Part shown: positions 1 through 53,809 of the stretch, one piece after another | How the letters are laid out: each line of letters starts with the position of its first letter | Position numbering within the stretch: position 1 is the first letter of the stretch | Origin: Cololabis saira | Lineage: Eukaryota; Chordata; Actinopteri; Beloniformes; Belonidae | Reading direction: 5' to 3' | Length of the DNA stretch: 64,000 nucleotides | NCBI RefSeq assembly: GCF_033807715.1 | Contig: NC_084599.1 | Span: 10,583,625-10,647,624, forward strand | The notes under the pieces: model-generated | The model's input: the letters and a program-made list of their open reading frames with translations, nothing else | Told to the model about the DNA's origin: nothing | Databases searched by the model: none | Position numbers and translations under genes: made by a program

Positions 1-30
1 CTTTAACAAATGTTTGTGTTACTTTACATC

Positions 31-75
31 TTATTGATGAACACATCACATTCCTGAAGAAGTGTTCATCAATAA
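31..75. repeat. perfect 14-bp hairpin
   Basis: TTATTGATGAACAC (31-44) is repeated exactly inverted at 62-75 with a 17-base loop. It lies just outside the hAT element at 123. It could be a remnant of a short inverted-repeat element; nothing else indicates function. Confidence 0.7.
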
Positions 76-122
76 GCTGCAAGGTACAATTTCTTTAATT
101 TGTGATGTATACTATTAATTAT

Positions 123-833
123 CAGAGGTGTCAAGTAACGAAGTACAAATACTTTGTTACCTTACTTAAGTAGAAATTTTGGTTATCTATACTTCACTGG
201 AGTAATTATTTTTCAGACGACTTTTTACTTTTACTCCTTACATTTTCATGCAATTATCTGTACTTTTTACTCCTTACATTTTAAAAACAGCCTCGTTACT
301 CTATTTCATTTCGGCCTTTAAAAAAAACAATCCAGTTAAATTGCTCCATCCGGATAGAGTGAATTTGGTTGTGGTTGTTTCAGATGTTCTTGTCCAGTTT
401 TGTTCTTACATCCGTTCCCTCAGATTCCTGCAACTAAACTTGGATGTACATTCCAATAAAGGTTAGGATAAATGATAACATGCCTCTGAAGTTTGACTTT
501 TTGCACCATTACAATACTTATAGGCAACTAGTCATCATATCTGCTGCTCTCTGAAACACATGTTAATGCTCAATAGTACACATATATGGTTCTTTAATAT
601 ATTTGCATTATACTAAGATACATTCATTTTCAATGGCTTTTGTCCTTAATGGCTTTTTTCACCCTTACATTACCTTTACTTTTATACTTTAAGTAGTTTT
701 GAAACCAGTACTTTTATACTTTTACTTGAGTAAAAAGCTTGAGTTGATACTTCAACTTCTACAGCAGTATTTTTAAACTCTAGTATCTATACTTCTACCT
801 GAGTAATGAATGTGAATACTTTTGACACCTCTG
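123..833. mobile_element. hAT-type non-autonomous element (CAGAGGTG ends)
   Basis: Ends CAGAGGTGTCAA and TTGACACCTCTG form terminal inverted repeats, flanked by a perfect 8-bp duplication TTAATTAT (115-122 and 834-841), the hAT target-site length. The interior is AT-rich with repeated AAGTAC and TACTTTTACTT motifs and no transposase. The same family recurs at 26896. Confidence 0.85.
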
Positions 834-2287
834 TTAATTATGTAATATCTTCATCAAGCGATGTAGAAATCAACTGCAGCTACAGTCATGGCCAGCAGAT
901 GGCAGCACATTGTTTCTACTTTATAAACAGGATTTTGAAGAGGAAAACCTGGAAGAGCTCTTCAAGTAAAACCTGATTATAGGAAATGACAGTAAAATGA
1001 AGTAAGGCTTGTTCAGGATTGCAGACATACTAAGGTTTTTCCATTACAGAGGAGGACCTGAAACTTGATAGTTGGAATAGTTGGAATAATAACTGTCGTC
1101 TCCCATCTCAAACATAAAAAAGATATTTTTTTGTTTTGTTCAGCCTCTGTATCTCACACGGCCCCTGGTCCCTCCCGTCCCCCCGGCTCCCAGTCCCTGC
1201 TCGTCTGTTTTCTTCTGCCTAACCCCGACAGATCCCGCAGCAGACAGGAAACATAAAAGTGCAGCTCTCTTTCAGCCAGTGAACAGCGGGAGCCAGCACA
1301 CCACCAGAGTAGAGCGTCGTTTCGACATGATCACTGCTGAGAAACCTCATGTTTACCTCCTTCCATGTTTCACCACAGCTTCTGTGATGCTACGAGGTTT
1401 TCCTCAGGACAAACTGACTCCTGCTCTAGCAGACGACTAGGAGACATCAGGTCATGGGAACAGTTGGGGCACGTTTATGATCGTTGCACATCTGATTAAA
1501 CAATAATATACAATATATAATGAAAGCGCTATCTTTAGATGAACGTCTCACTTTGTAGTTTTTTCCCAACGCTCCACCCTGCCAGCTCAACAACAATAAC
1601 CCAAATTACTGTAAAAAGATAACATCTGTGTGTCGGTTTAAGCAGGCGAGAGAGTGAAAGCACAGAAGTACAGAAGCTGTTTTATTGGTTCAGCACAACT
1701 GGAGAAAGAAAGAAAGAAAGAAAGGCCTGTGTTGAGGAGAACACTTCAAGAACCCAAAGCTCCCAACCCCCCAAAAAAATGAACATATAAATTTGAAAAA
1801 GGCTTTGGTATAAATGCATATCATTCATCAAAATAGCCACATGTGTGACTGTTGCTCTGAAATGCAAACTAGCAGGACCAGCCCGCTGTGAAGGTTTCCC
1901 TCTCTGCTGGAACAGAAACTTTGAGCCCTAATTGCATCTCTTACTGCCCAGCTGCTTGGCAAGGAAAAGCTGAACTCTCATTTTGTTTTGTGGCTCCGTG
2001 CTCATGTGTTCTTGCATGACATCATCTTAGGAAGTGACACCCTTGGGTACTATCTGTCAATCCCTCTCCTCCCTCCAACACTCAGCTGTGGCATTCAAAA
2101 ACATTCCCATATGGTGGAGATGACGATGCACAGTCTCATGAAAGAGTTGTTTTCAGACACATTGAAGATTCTTTTATTCTTCAGCTGTTAAAAAAAAACA
2201 GCATTTCTGTTTAAATAGCAATACTCTTTTTAAACAACAACAACAACAAATCATTCATGTAGGAATATTTTTTTCTCTCACATCCTG
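834..2287. other. intergenic, no gene recognised
   Basis: No convincing exon or long repeat seen. Contains a short (GAAA)n run near 1706-1722 and an A-rich region. Distal colgalt2 3' UTR could extend into it. Confidence 0.4.
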
Positions 2288-2291
2288 TTAA

Positions 2292-3142
2292 AGGGAAAGT
2301 TCGGTTTTTTACAAACTGGACCTTATTTCTGGCATTTTTTATGGTTGTATACTCACCCAGAGGTGTTTGGTGTCATTTGGAGTCCTTCGGAAGATATTAG
2401 GAGTTTTCTCCATATAACGGTAGCGCATGGGGGCACAGCGGGACACAGACGATGCAGCGTCTAAATAACACATGATTGCCGCGAAACTCGTTCATTTCTT
2501 TTATGAATCACTAGATCTGCTTCCAGGACCTGTTGTCTTCATCCGGGGCTTTGTGTGTAACAAATAAATCAGTTTGTAAACAAGACCTCTGTACTCATGA
2601 CGTCATCTCTGTGCGCGCACTCTGTCCTCCGTTCAGTGAGCTCTTCAGCCGTATACTCCGGCTCAAAACGGTAAGAACGTCCATCATATTCAAAGTCGTC
2701 GTCCACAACCTCAGAATTTGACAAATATTCAGACATGTTTCAAATAACTATCAGTAAACTAACAGTAGTGAACTCCAGCTGTACACAGAGCTGTGTCTGG
2801 GACGCCCGCACAGAGATGACGTCATGAGTTCAGAGGTCTTGTTTACAAACTGATTTATTTGTTACACACAAAGCCCCGGATGTAGACAACAGGTCCTGGA
2901 AGCAGATCTATTGATTCATAAAAGAAATGAAGAGTTTTGCTGCAATCATTTGTTATTTAGACACTGCATCGTCTGTGTCCCGCTGTGCCCCCATGCGCTA
3001 CCGTTATATGGAGAAGCGGCTCGCAAAAAACTCGTAATATCTTCCGAAGGACTCCAAATGACACCAAACACCTCTGGGTGAGTATACAACCATAAAAAAT
3101 GCCAGAAATAAGGTCCAGGTTGTAAAAAACCGAACTTTCCCT
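2292..3142. mobile_element. foldback DNA transposon flanked by TTAA
   Basis: Two arms of roughly 330 bp (2292-2618 and 2806-3142) are inverted copies with scattered mismatches, ending AGGGAAAGTTCGG and CCGAACTTTCCCT. TTAA sits on both sides (2288-2291, 3143-3146), the target of piggyBac- and Kolobok-type transposases. The spacer carries a short acidic reading frame (2569-2736). Confidence 0.82.
2569..2736 (-). pseudogene. short captured ORF in foldback element (FEPEYT motif)
   Basis: A 55-residue frame starting MSEYLSNSEVVDDDF, then YDGRSYRFEPEYTAEELTER, ending in the right part of the left arm. The acidic start and the YRFEPEYTAEEL motif resemble N-termini of repeat-associated fish proteins, some with a P2X7-tail-like Cys domain, as far as I recall; that domain is absent here. 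Probably a leftover 5' exon of the parent element. Family assignment is tentative. Confidence 0.4.
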
Positions 3143-3146
3143 TTAA

Positions 3147-3478
3147 GTGACGTTAGCCGTCTTCCATGTGTAATGATTTCAGGCCGTAACTGCGTCCACG
3201 TGCTCATGGGAGGCACATGGAGAATAAATAAAACTTTTTGTTAAAACGGTATGCTGGCCCTCGTCCCGGATTTGGCTCGTCTCGCTCTCTCTTTATGACC
3301 CCTCGTCATGCCGCCGATCGGATGATTGCATCAGTTTACTCTTTTATCCACCTGTGTACACGTGTAAACGGTTGAACAGTATGTCAGCTCTTAGTTCAAA
3401 TGTCTTTTCAAGTGTGTGGACACACATCTTCCCTTGTGTGTGCTCATCTTGTAGTTTTGAGGCGTTCACGTCTCTGTA
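3147..3478 (-). other. proximal 3' UTR of colgalt2 (presumed)
   Basis: Sequence directly downstream of the stop, before the foldback element at 2292-3142. No AATAAA on the minus strand is evident here. The nearest candidates lie further on, near 2855 inside the foldback element, near 2171 and near 1681. The 3' end is therefore unknown. Confidence 0.4.
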
Positions 3479-42962
<39,484 letters not shown>

Positions 42963-43352
42963 CGTCCTTCCAGGCTCCGGCACGGTTCTCCCCGCCTGCC
43001 CACGTAGACCCGTGGACCGAGAGAGAGGGAGGGAGGGCGTGCAGGAGGGAGTGGGGCGAGGGAAGCAGCGGCCAGGGGGAAAGAGGAGGAAAGGTGGAAC
43101 AGGAGGGTGCAGGGTGGGCGGAGGCCCCGCTGCCTCTCTTACCCCTCCTACATCCCTGCAGGGCCACTGCTGCTGCCTCCTCACCATTACCCCTTTAGTA
43201 ATGAACAATGATTATTATCATCACGCAGCACAGCAGATTAAAACACCGTTAACCCAACTGTTTTATAGTGAACAGTGTTGTCTGTCATGTTTCTTGTCTT
43301 GTTCTCCTTAATTTCCCTCCTTCATGCACGTTTTCTGAACATTTCTTCCCTA

Positions 43353-44257
43353 GAGTTTAAAATCCTACTGCTGGTCTACAAAGCACTGAATGGTCTTGGA
43401 CCAAATTAGGCTACATGCTGGACCTGTTAGTTCCCTGAAGCATCCAGACCCAGAGGCGGTCCTGGATACTTTTGCGCCCTGGGCGAACTGTCCATCAAAC
43501 GCAAAAAAAAAAAAAAAGACCTACATCTTTAAATGAAATACAGTGTGTATAAAAAAACCGTGTGTAAATTACACTAATCCTTCACACATTCAAATGTATA
43601 AAGAATGAATAAAATAAAATTAATAAATAAAAAAAAATACACTTAGGCTTATTCACATAATCTGAATTGAGTGCTAAAACTGTAGCCGATTTTTAATCTG
43701 GCTCTTTCACCCTTTCACAACAGGTGTAAAGTGGTAAAGTGCAATCTAGAACTTGACTTTTCTAGCCTTCTTTGCAGCAAAATCATCAATTACATCATCA
43801 TACGAAATCTGTTGTGCAACTGATGATGGCAAGTCCAGAGAGACGCTCCTGTGACATAGTGGACCTAGAGTATGTTTTAATAAGCTTCAGCTTGGGAAAA
43901 ATTCCTTTCTGCTTCCGCTACTGTCACTAATTGCGCCCTGGGCAGTCGCCCATATTGCCCATAGCAAAATCCAGCCCTGCCCAGACCCGTTAGATCATCT
44001 GGATCTGGTTTGTTGTGGTTCCCAAGAACAAGAACCAACCAAGGTTCATCAGCGTTCAGTTTTTCTGCTCCTCACCGGTGGAACAAACTTCCTGTAGACC
44101 TGAGGTCTGCTCCAACTGTAGATCCTTTAAATCAGGCCTAAAAACATTACTGTTTACTGTTTCATTGTGTCTTGCTGCTTTTAATGTTAATGTAAAGCAC
44201 TTTGAATTACCTTTTGTTGAATTGTGCTATACAAATAAACTTGCCTTGCCTTGCCTT
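43353..44257 (+). mobile_element. LINE 3' fragment split by a hAT element
   Basis: Left part encodes FKILLLVYKALNGLG then stops; the right part (43988-44257) carries the C-terminal remnant and the tail GCACTTTGAATTACC ... ATACAAATAAACTTGCCTTG typical of an abundant fish LINE. The break is the insertion at 43451-43979. Confidence 0.8.
43451..43979. mobile_element. hAT-type element nested in LINE (CAGAGGCGGTCCTGG)
   Basis: Starts CAGAGGCGGTCCTGGATA and ends AATCCAGCCCTG, flanked by TCCAGACC (43443-43450) and CCCAGACC (43980-43987), 7 of 8 matching. GCGCCCTGGGC motifs lie near both ends. The LINE reads through when the insert and one duplication are ignored. Confidence 0.85.
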
Positions 44258-44259
44258 CT

Positions 44260-47240
44260 CCACACCCTGCCCCCAGACAGGATTTGGGTTTCTGCAGAAC
44301 TGACCATGAAGTCATCAGCTGTGACATCAATTTAACACTTACACAAATAAGTGTGTGAAGTTCATTTCTTCACACATTGATTACAGACACGAATACAACG
44401 TTTAATAGATTTAGTTTAAGACATCCCAGCGGGCTGTGGCTCAGAGTGTGTGCTTGCACTTTGATGAAGACACACACCCAGAAAAAAGCAGCTACCACAG
44501 TGGCCACATTATTATTATGTGGAGATTAGATGGGATTTGCACTTACACATGTGTCAGTTTGAGTGTGAGCATGTCTGACACTTGGAACTGTTACTTCATC
44601 TCCAAGTAAAACCCTGTAAACGGATTTTATACCTGCATGTACATATCAAATTAAAGAAAACTGGGATTTGGATGAATCTTACAGCCAGAGTGAGGCTCTT
44701 CATGCCACGTCTGTTTATATCGTTTTGAAGATAGACTCACTAGTCACAATGTTCCCAAATGTTCTTGCCATTTATAAATTCAACTCATTCTTGTCACAAC
44801 TGTTACAATCTGGAAAAAGCTGCAACGCTGTGGAAAAAGCAGTGTAGTTATTCTTACATTTAAACTGATTTTTATTTGTCTGCAGACAGTGTGAATCAGA
44901 GATGAGTCTGGTTTTATTCACCTTACAGTCTTTACTGGGAACAGGTCAGAGCTGCAGGCTGATCATTTCAGTGTCTGCACTCTCTTCTTCCTCAGCTATG
45001 CCTTTGCAATGTGTGAATTATGTTTTCACTACGTCTATTGAAAAGTGCACATCCTTAGGAAATATGTTCTAAAGTCTCATCACAGAAGTGTAAATCTATA
45101 TTTGGAAGGGCTTTGATACAACGCTGCATCATTTCCACCGGCTTTTGGACCTGCTGGTGATAACAGTGTGTAACTGTTTCTCCCTGAAGAGATCTAGAGT
45201 CGTCTGACCACAACAAACATATACCAGATAGATGCTGCCTCTGAATAAGGTTAACATAAGGCTTCTTCTTTGTACAGTCAATTTTTAAGTTGCACTTGTA
45301 AATGTAGCTCTGTGTTGAAGTGCTCTAAAAAAAAAAAACAACATTCCCCATGTGGTAATAACAGGTTGTGATGAGTGACGGTTCTTGATGCAGAGTCATT
45401 TGAAGCATCTGAGATGGCGCAAGGCTTGCTCCCTCACCCTTGATGCCCTGACATTCCTCCACGTGCCTTGAATGGTTTAAAGATTGTATATCAGAATCGG
45501 AAATATCTGAAAGTCATCCTGAACATTTCGTTGAGAAAGATGATTTTCCAACATTGCAGTTATTGTCCCACACATTCGCTGAAGCTGGAGATTCTCCGCC
45601 CAGGAAGATCCAGTATTTCATTGTTATTGATTTTGGGCCAAATCATGATCACAATCATCTGCTGACATTAGCTGTTCTCAATGACTTTTTTTTAAACTCT
45701 TATTAGCCATAAATTGTGCCCAACCCAGGTTTTTTATAATGTGCTGCAGGCCTAGAGTTGAGGAAAAGATGTATGTTAACATCTCTAAAGTATAGAACTT
45801 CCATTACCTCATACATAATAATCAATTCTCTGCATCTGTCTCTCCTTTCTCACTCTTGGGATTTATCTTTAAAACGAGAATAAAGAGTGAAGAGAACAAT
45901 AAATCACACCGAAGGTTTGATCTCCACGGCTAGATAGGGTTATTGTTTTATACGCTCTGAAGCAAAAAAGGAAAGTCAAAGAGATTATATCTTCTTTCTG
46001 GGACTGTGTGTACAGTGCATACTGCCTCTGGTGAAGTAAATCTTTATTTATTTTATTTAGTAGATAATGGTGTGATAACGGCTCCAAAACACAAACATAT
46101 CCCGCATTTTTACAGAAAGTCACAAATGCACTAATGTGTAGTTTACAGAGATCTGTCCACTGCCAACACATGGCATCTCTGCTCCACACGGATCCTGATA
46201 TTATACTATACCCTGGTCCCTGCAGCAACCTGTTTTAACACAGCACCCTCACAACAGTCACAGACAGACGGGCTTAGCCGGCTTACTTTAGTCGCTGCCT
46301 TGACTCCGTGTTTACTTTAACTTAGGATGTCTACCACCGGTAATGTTTTCCCTTTGCTGAGGTAATGAGAGTTTTCTGCCATGGCCTTTGTTGTTGGATG
46401 CACGCTGTCTGAGTAATCTCTTTGCTCCCTCTAGTGCTTTCCTGAAGAAGTTTAAGGTGCCTTCATCAAAGCCTTCCCTCACCCACTGAACCAAAAATAT
46501 AAGCCTTCAAACAACTTCTCATCCTTTGAATCTGTAACTCTTATTCACGACTGTTTTAAAACACGGATCAGAGATGAGGATAAGCTGCATAAACTGGTGT
46601 AAACAGCATTTTTTGGCCGAAACTCTGGTCAAGCAGGACGGTGAATGTTTAGACTTTGGGCCACATTATGAAAAATAAATCAAATTAATATAAGGCTTGA
46701 AAAATGTTTCCACTAGTGTTAGCCATTGTAGCGTTCACTTCTGCATCAGTGAAAATAACCTCGCCCTGCTGGACCCGTGTCAGACTTCAACAACAGGGCG
46801 GCTTCTTTCTTTCTTTTTTTTTTTTGACTCTGTCCTCATCGTAGCGAAAAGGATGCTTTATAATTTTGGTTGTGTACTTGACATGCAGCCATTTGTCTCC
46901 CTGAAACCAAGCTGTGGATGACAGACAGAGCAGAACTGCCTCCTTTTTTTCCCATTTCTTTCTCTCTTACTTGTGTTTGGGATAAATGTACGTCTTAAAA
47001 GCTGCCAAGTTTTTGGTTTGTTAAACTGTGGGTGCAGAGAAAGCATAGCCCAGATAACAACACTTTCCCTGCTGTAGCTTTTAATAGATGGATCATTTCT
47101 TTATAAACATGGTCAATATGCAAAACACTGAAGGATACAGCACTATTTTCTTTTCTATACTAGGTGGTTTAAAACTGTGGCCACAATGAGGTAGTAGTAC
47201 TGCCATACAAGATTGGCGTGAACCAAAGAGGAGACTAGAT
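44260..47240. other. intergenic between colgalt2 and C1orf21
   Basis: No exon of a third gene was recognised; in particular nothing resembling TSEN15, which lies between the two genes in human. Short ORFs look random. Confidence 0.4.
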
Positions 47241-47259
47241 TATCTTATTCATTTATTCA

Positions 47260-47904
47260 TTTATTCATTGAGAGGGAAGAGGGTTATAATTTAAGGGCTA
47301 ACCTAAACTTCAAATCTTTATTTGTGCGTACAACAAAAATAAGTTTTTGTGTATCAGTTTGTGGAATTAAACTGTGGAATAGTTTGAATTTGGAGTTAAA
47401 AGAATGTACAAACATAAAACAATTTAAGAAGAAATATAAAGAAATAGTTTATTTGAGGTATAAAAGTGAAGACTGTGTTTAAAGATCAGCAGCTGTGTGT
47501 TCTGCTATTTCGTCATGTTGTCTTTGTATGTTTATATACTTAGATATACGTATTATATTTATATCATAGTTATATTATATTTATGTCATAGTTGAATTAT
47601 ATTTATGATAGAGCTTAAATCTGGTATTAAACAGGTTATTTTTGTAAAAATGATTTATATTTATACAAATTAGTGTATAGTATAAAGAGTAAATACAGAA
47701 ATAATTTATGTTTAGTTGTGGAAAGTGGGTGGAATTAAATAAGTTTATACTTCCCCCCACTCCTTTTAGAATATGGAACTGAAATATGTGTTTTGATGTT
47801 GTTGTTTTTTCTTTATGTGGTGGAATGTACCTGTATTTGTTTTCTTATCTTTTTCTTGTTTTTTATACATGTTTGAAATAAACAAAACGAACGAACGAAC
47901 GAAT
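47260..47904 (+). mobile_element. LINE 3' end with (GAAC)n tail
   Basis: Encodes FVCTTKISFCVSVCGIKLWN then SLNLELKECTNIKQFKKKYK, a non-LTR polymerase C-terminus of the same type as at 31047, with an AT-rich 3' UTR ending in GAAC repeats (47886-47903). Confidence 0.72.
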
Positions 47905-47967
47905 CTTACTGTAGCAGAAAAGGGAAATCTGCTCTAAGATATAGGCACAACATGAGGAAGTGAGTGA

Positions 47968-48130
47968 TGGATATTTGAGTTTTCTTAAGCTGTAAACCAT
48001 GATCAGCAATATTAAAATAATAAAAGGCTTGCAATATTTCAGTTGATTTGTAATGAATCCAGAATGTATGACACTTTTGTTTTTGTAATTGCATTACAGA
48101 AAATCACAATATTCTAATTTTCTGAGGCAG
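47968..48130. mobile_element. half copy of the palindromic Tc1/mariner MITE
   Basis: Matches the right half of 32887-33253 (GGATATTTGAGTTTTCTTAA... to CTAATTTTCTGAGGCAG). The left half is missing. Confidence 0.8.
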
Positions 48131-48134
48131 CTCA

Positions 48135-48262
48135 GGTGATATTGCGGAGTAATGCAAAAGTAATGTAACTAGTTACTTTCAGCAACCAGTAACTAAGTAG
48201 TGTAAGGGATTACTTTTTTAACTAGTAATATGTAATGGATTACTTTTTTGAGTAATTCCAGT
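48135..48262. repeat. GTAACTAGTTACTTT-type interspersed repeat fragment
   Basis: Dense TAATGTAACTAGTTACTTT and GGATTACTTTTTT motifs resemble a dispersed fish repeat. It is adjacent to the MITE half copy; ends undefined. Confidence 0.45.
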
Positions 48263-48291
48263 GAGGAAAAGCTTGCATTTCCAATGAGCTG

Positions 48292-48293
<2 letters not shown>

Positions 48294-48333
<40 letters not shown>
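48294..48333. repeat. (TG)n microsatellite
   Basis: About 40 bp of TG repeats. Confidence 0.95.
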
Positions 48334-48335
<2 letters not shown>

Positions 48336-48339
48336 AGGG

Positions 48340-49400
48340 CTTCATGCTTCTTCACCTTGCTGTCAGCCTGATACACAGCTCTGATAGACAGTGACTGATC
48401 ATGCAGTGTGCAGCTTGGTCCAGCAGAGGGCGCTCTTGGGTTATCCTTGAAGATGTCCCTTTTTTGTGCTTGGAGACCCTTCACAGACACACACGTGCAC
48501 ACACGCACGTCCAACTGCAGTGTCCTGACCGAACTCAGCTGAGGCAAAGCCGCCCTCTGTGGTCGGACAACTTTGATGGCGGAACACTTTCCCACGCATG
48601 TCATTTAATAAACAGCTCCTGCTCCTGATGTACTGTCTCCTCTGGATCATCACAAATCACAAGTCTTGCTCCAGGCACTTCCTGCTTACTCAGCTAATGG
48701 GAATTTGGCAGACTGGAGCAAAACACAATACAAGTGGAGAGGCATAAACCAATCAGGCTTTCAGGCTATCCATTTCCACCCTTTCTACCCTGTTGGTCAC
48801 TTGAAGCAGTGATGCATCAAGAGAATGCACACAAAAAAAAAAAAAAAAAAGCTTTTCGTTACAGCTGAGCTTCCAAATTGTGATGTTGACATTAAGGGGA
48901 TGCATACAGCTGGTTGCGTAATTGTTCACGGGCATGTATGCACTCAGTAATTAGCTTCCTTGGTTTTATGTAGGTCACTTCTTATGGGTGCAGCATGAAT
49001 CCAAATGCACCTAATTCTACCTTACTAAAGCCTTAGCCTCCCCCTCATGTGATTTGCGTCTTTGCCAGTGTAATCCAGAGTAGGCATCTGCACGGAGAGA
49101 TTTTACATACAAATGAGTGAAACGGGGACAAAGCAGAACCCGGTTCTCGTATGGGAACATTGTTAGCGCACACTGTTGGTATAACACTGATATAGGTACA
49201 CAGTGAATGAAAACAACATGAGGATTTAGACGTGATTAAAACTGCTAGAGGTCCCCCAAAGTGGGTATTAGGCAGCCTGAAACTGCTGGAGAGAGTTGAG
49301 ATACTGAGTGAAGGCCTGCTGGGCATCCAGGCAGGGAGCCATGCCTTTGCCTCTCACAGTTGACTCATTCTGTCTACGTGGGCAACGTCTCAATGTAGAC
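48340..49400. other. intergenic, no gene recognised
   Basis: Nothing supported beyond an A18 run near 48832-48850. Confidence 0.4.
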
Positions 49401-49526
<126 letters not shown>

Positions 49527-50431
49527 ATCCTTTTTAGGGCATTGCACTGACTTCCGTTCATTTTGTACAGCCTAGCGCGAGCCGTAACCCCAACCATGAC
49601 CTAATCTCAGTTCACAGCTCAGCTGTAGCTCCTGCCAGGACCTCAGAAATGGCACTCTGCGTCATCAGGACCGGGCTTTGGACCCAACAAGGACAGCGAC
49701 GATGCCAAAAAAAAGTTCCTAATGAGGTAGTAAAATCAAGAACACACAAATACGCAGACAAATAAACACGTTTCCTCGACGTTCAAAGGTGGAGGAAAAT
49801 AAATGAATGCGTGCACATTTCTTCCCTAATAGTCCCACAGACGCATTATCTAAATTATTTTGTGCACAAAAATAGTTTAATGTAACCTCTTTCAAAAGTC
49901 TCTCTCTTTCACAAATGAGGTTGTGGCCTTTACGCAACCAACATGCAGTAATATTCAGACAAAATTAAAAGTTTGACCCAAATATGACTTTTGATGTCCA
50001 CTTAATTAAAATAATGTGTTTGCTTCATTCTTCAGTATTTTCTATATGCAAATGAACATAGCTGAAAAGATATAAACGTTCATATCTGCTTATACTATAG
50101 CCTATGATTCCAGGATACTGTTGCAACATATATTGAATATCAATAGTTTTGGATGAGTGAATTAAAAAACAAAGAGTGCTGTGTGTTCAGCCTGCAAACA
50201 ATAGTCATCCTACTAAAAATGATGAACACATTGAATGATGTCACTCAGTGAAATGGGTTGTTCACATGTTGAACTCCAGAGAATGACTTCATCCAAGTTG
50301 CTTTTGTTTCAGAAGCTGCTTGTTTGCATCAGTTCCAAAGCACGGTGTTATGTGAAAAAGCTACTGATATTCATGGTTTCGTAAAGTTTCAGAGACTTAG
50401 CAGCCAAGAACATGCTGTACCTCTATTACTG

Positions 50432-51949
<1,518 letters not shown>

Positions 51950-51994
<45 letters not shown>
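51950..51994. repeat. (TA)n microsatellite
   Basis: About 45 bp of TA repeats. Confidence 0.96.
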
Positions 51995-52000
<6 letters not shown>

Positions 52001-52589
52001 ATATACAGAAAATGGAAATATAAAGTATATTTTAATTCTGTTACAGGACTATACATAACCAGGATATAATTTGAAAAAAAAATAATCTGGTCGTTTATCA
52101 GTCTCAAACTTGTGAAGGAATTTCAGCCCGTCGTCGTCTACAAAGTAGCTACAGTATGAATTTTGCACGGAATGCTTATAAAACAGCTTTCTTGAGGCCT
52201 CAACATAATATTTCACTCAAGTTAAAGTCTGGACCTTGACAAAGCCTTTGCAGCTTCATGATCCTTTTCTTTCTCAACCAACCATTGTGTTGTGGATTTC
52301 CTGCTGTGGTTGTGATCTTTGTCCTATCAAATGACTGATGTCAAATAAAATGTTAGTGGTCAGACTAACGGCTTCATGTGGACCTGAGATATTCAGCGAG
52401 CACAAGATACCAGAGTCCTGCAACTGTAAAACCAGCCCATATCATCTCACCACCACTGATAATAAAGAAGATAAACAAAAAAAAACAAAAAATGTTCTTG
52501 AAGTCCTGTGGTTTCTTAGATGCAACTTTGCAAACCTAATTGTATGCTAGTACTCCCTTTCCTCTCCCCCTCTTAATCATTTATAACAA

Positions 52590-53246
52590 TGACATTTTCT
52601 GCAGCTTCCAAACAATGTTGAGCTTCGATTTCTGCAACAAGTTGTCACAGGTCTGCCTAAAAGTCAATCAGACCCAGATCCTGCTGTCCGAGTTCTCACC
52701 AGAACTAAAAAAAATTGGACCACATCATTCCAGTTCTGAGGTCCCTACACTGTTCCCTGTATCTCGGAGAGTAGACTTTAAAATATGCCTGTCGGTTTAT
52801 GAATCACTGACTGGTTTAGGAACAGAATACATCAGACTTGTTGCCATATCAACCATCCTCTCAGTCTCAGGTCTTGGGGTAAATGTCTGCTCTGTGTCCC
52901 CAGAATCAGAAGGAAACATGGAGAAGCAGCATTCAGCTTTTATGCTCCACAGATTTGGAACAAACTTCTAGAAAACAGCAGGAACACTGAAACCCTCAGT
53001 TCCTTTAAATCAGGGTTAAAAATTAATCTGTTCACAGCTGCCTTTGATGAAAATATTAAAACCATTCTGAGTTTAACTTTAAAAAATGTTAAATGCAGTA
53101 CTAAAACCGTAACTAACTTTGATTTATTATGCCACTATAGCTCATAAATATTTTTTTTCCTATTTACTTTTCATGTTTTCATTATGTAAAGCATCTTGAA
53201 TTGCCTTGTTGCTGAAATGTGCTGCACAAATAAACTTCCCTTGCCC
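52590..53246 (+). mobile_element. decayed LINE 3' fragment
   Basis: Contains RRVDFKICLSVYESLTGLGT EYI and the tail CATCTTGAATTGCCTTGTTG ... CACAAATAAACTTCCCTTGCC, the same LINE family end as at 43353-44257 and 22440-23300. Frames are broken. Confidence 0.78.
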
Positions 53247-53809
53247 CAGCAAGAGTTTAGTTAGACATTCACAGTCGATTGATGGACTCTAAATTGTTTG
53301 GAGACAGCCTAATAACCCTTCCCAGACTGATGTGGAGCAACAATTGCTGCTCTAAGATCATTGCTGATGTCTTTCCTCCTTGGTGTTGTGTTACTAAGAA
53401 AGCCAAATATTTCCCTGCATTAAACTGATCATGTCATACTTGAATAGTTTACAATTTTGCATTTTAATTGATGCTTAATTCACATTAACTTGGGGGAGAG
53501 GGAAGTTACATGGCAAAGTGCATCTTGTGTTATTGTCTCAGTCAAGAACCATGCAGCTGCAGTACCGACGTTGTGCCAGTAGGTGGTACAAGACATCCTT
53601 GTAGCTCTGAACGGACCAACTCTGACTCCAGGGTTTCAGGCAGCAGTGACAGCAGGAAAATAGCCTGACTTCACACTCCTCCGAATACTGACGACATGAC
53701 TGTGCGCTTTTACCAGCTCAATAATATGTGTGCGTGCTGCTTTGTGCTCAGTAACATTTACTCATCAACATCATCATATGCATGTACATTAAGATGCCAT
53801 GGACGTTCA

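Noticed and set aside
42963..43208. Longer colgalt2 N-terminus starting at 43208
   Set aside because: The extension is Pro-rich translation of GA-rich 5' UTR, and a proper signal peptide starts at the 42962 ATG.
46312..46494. Minus-strand ORF with EGFDEGTLNFFRKALEGAKR
   Set aside because: Has protein-like composition but no family I recognise and no splice context; left unannotated.
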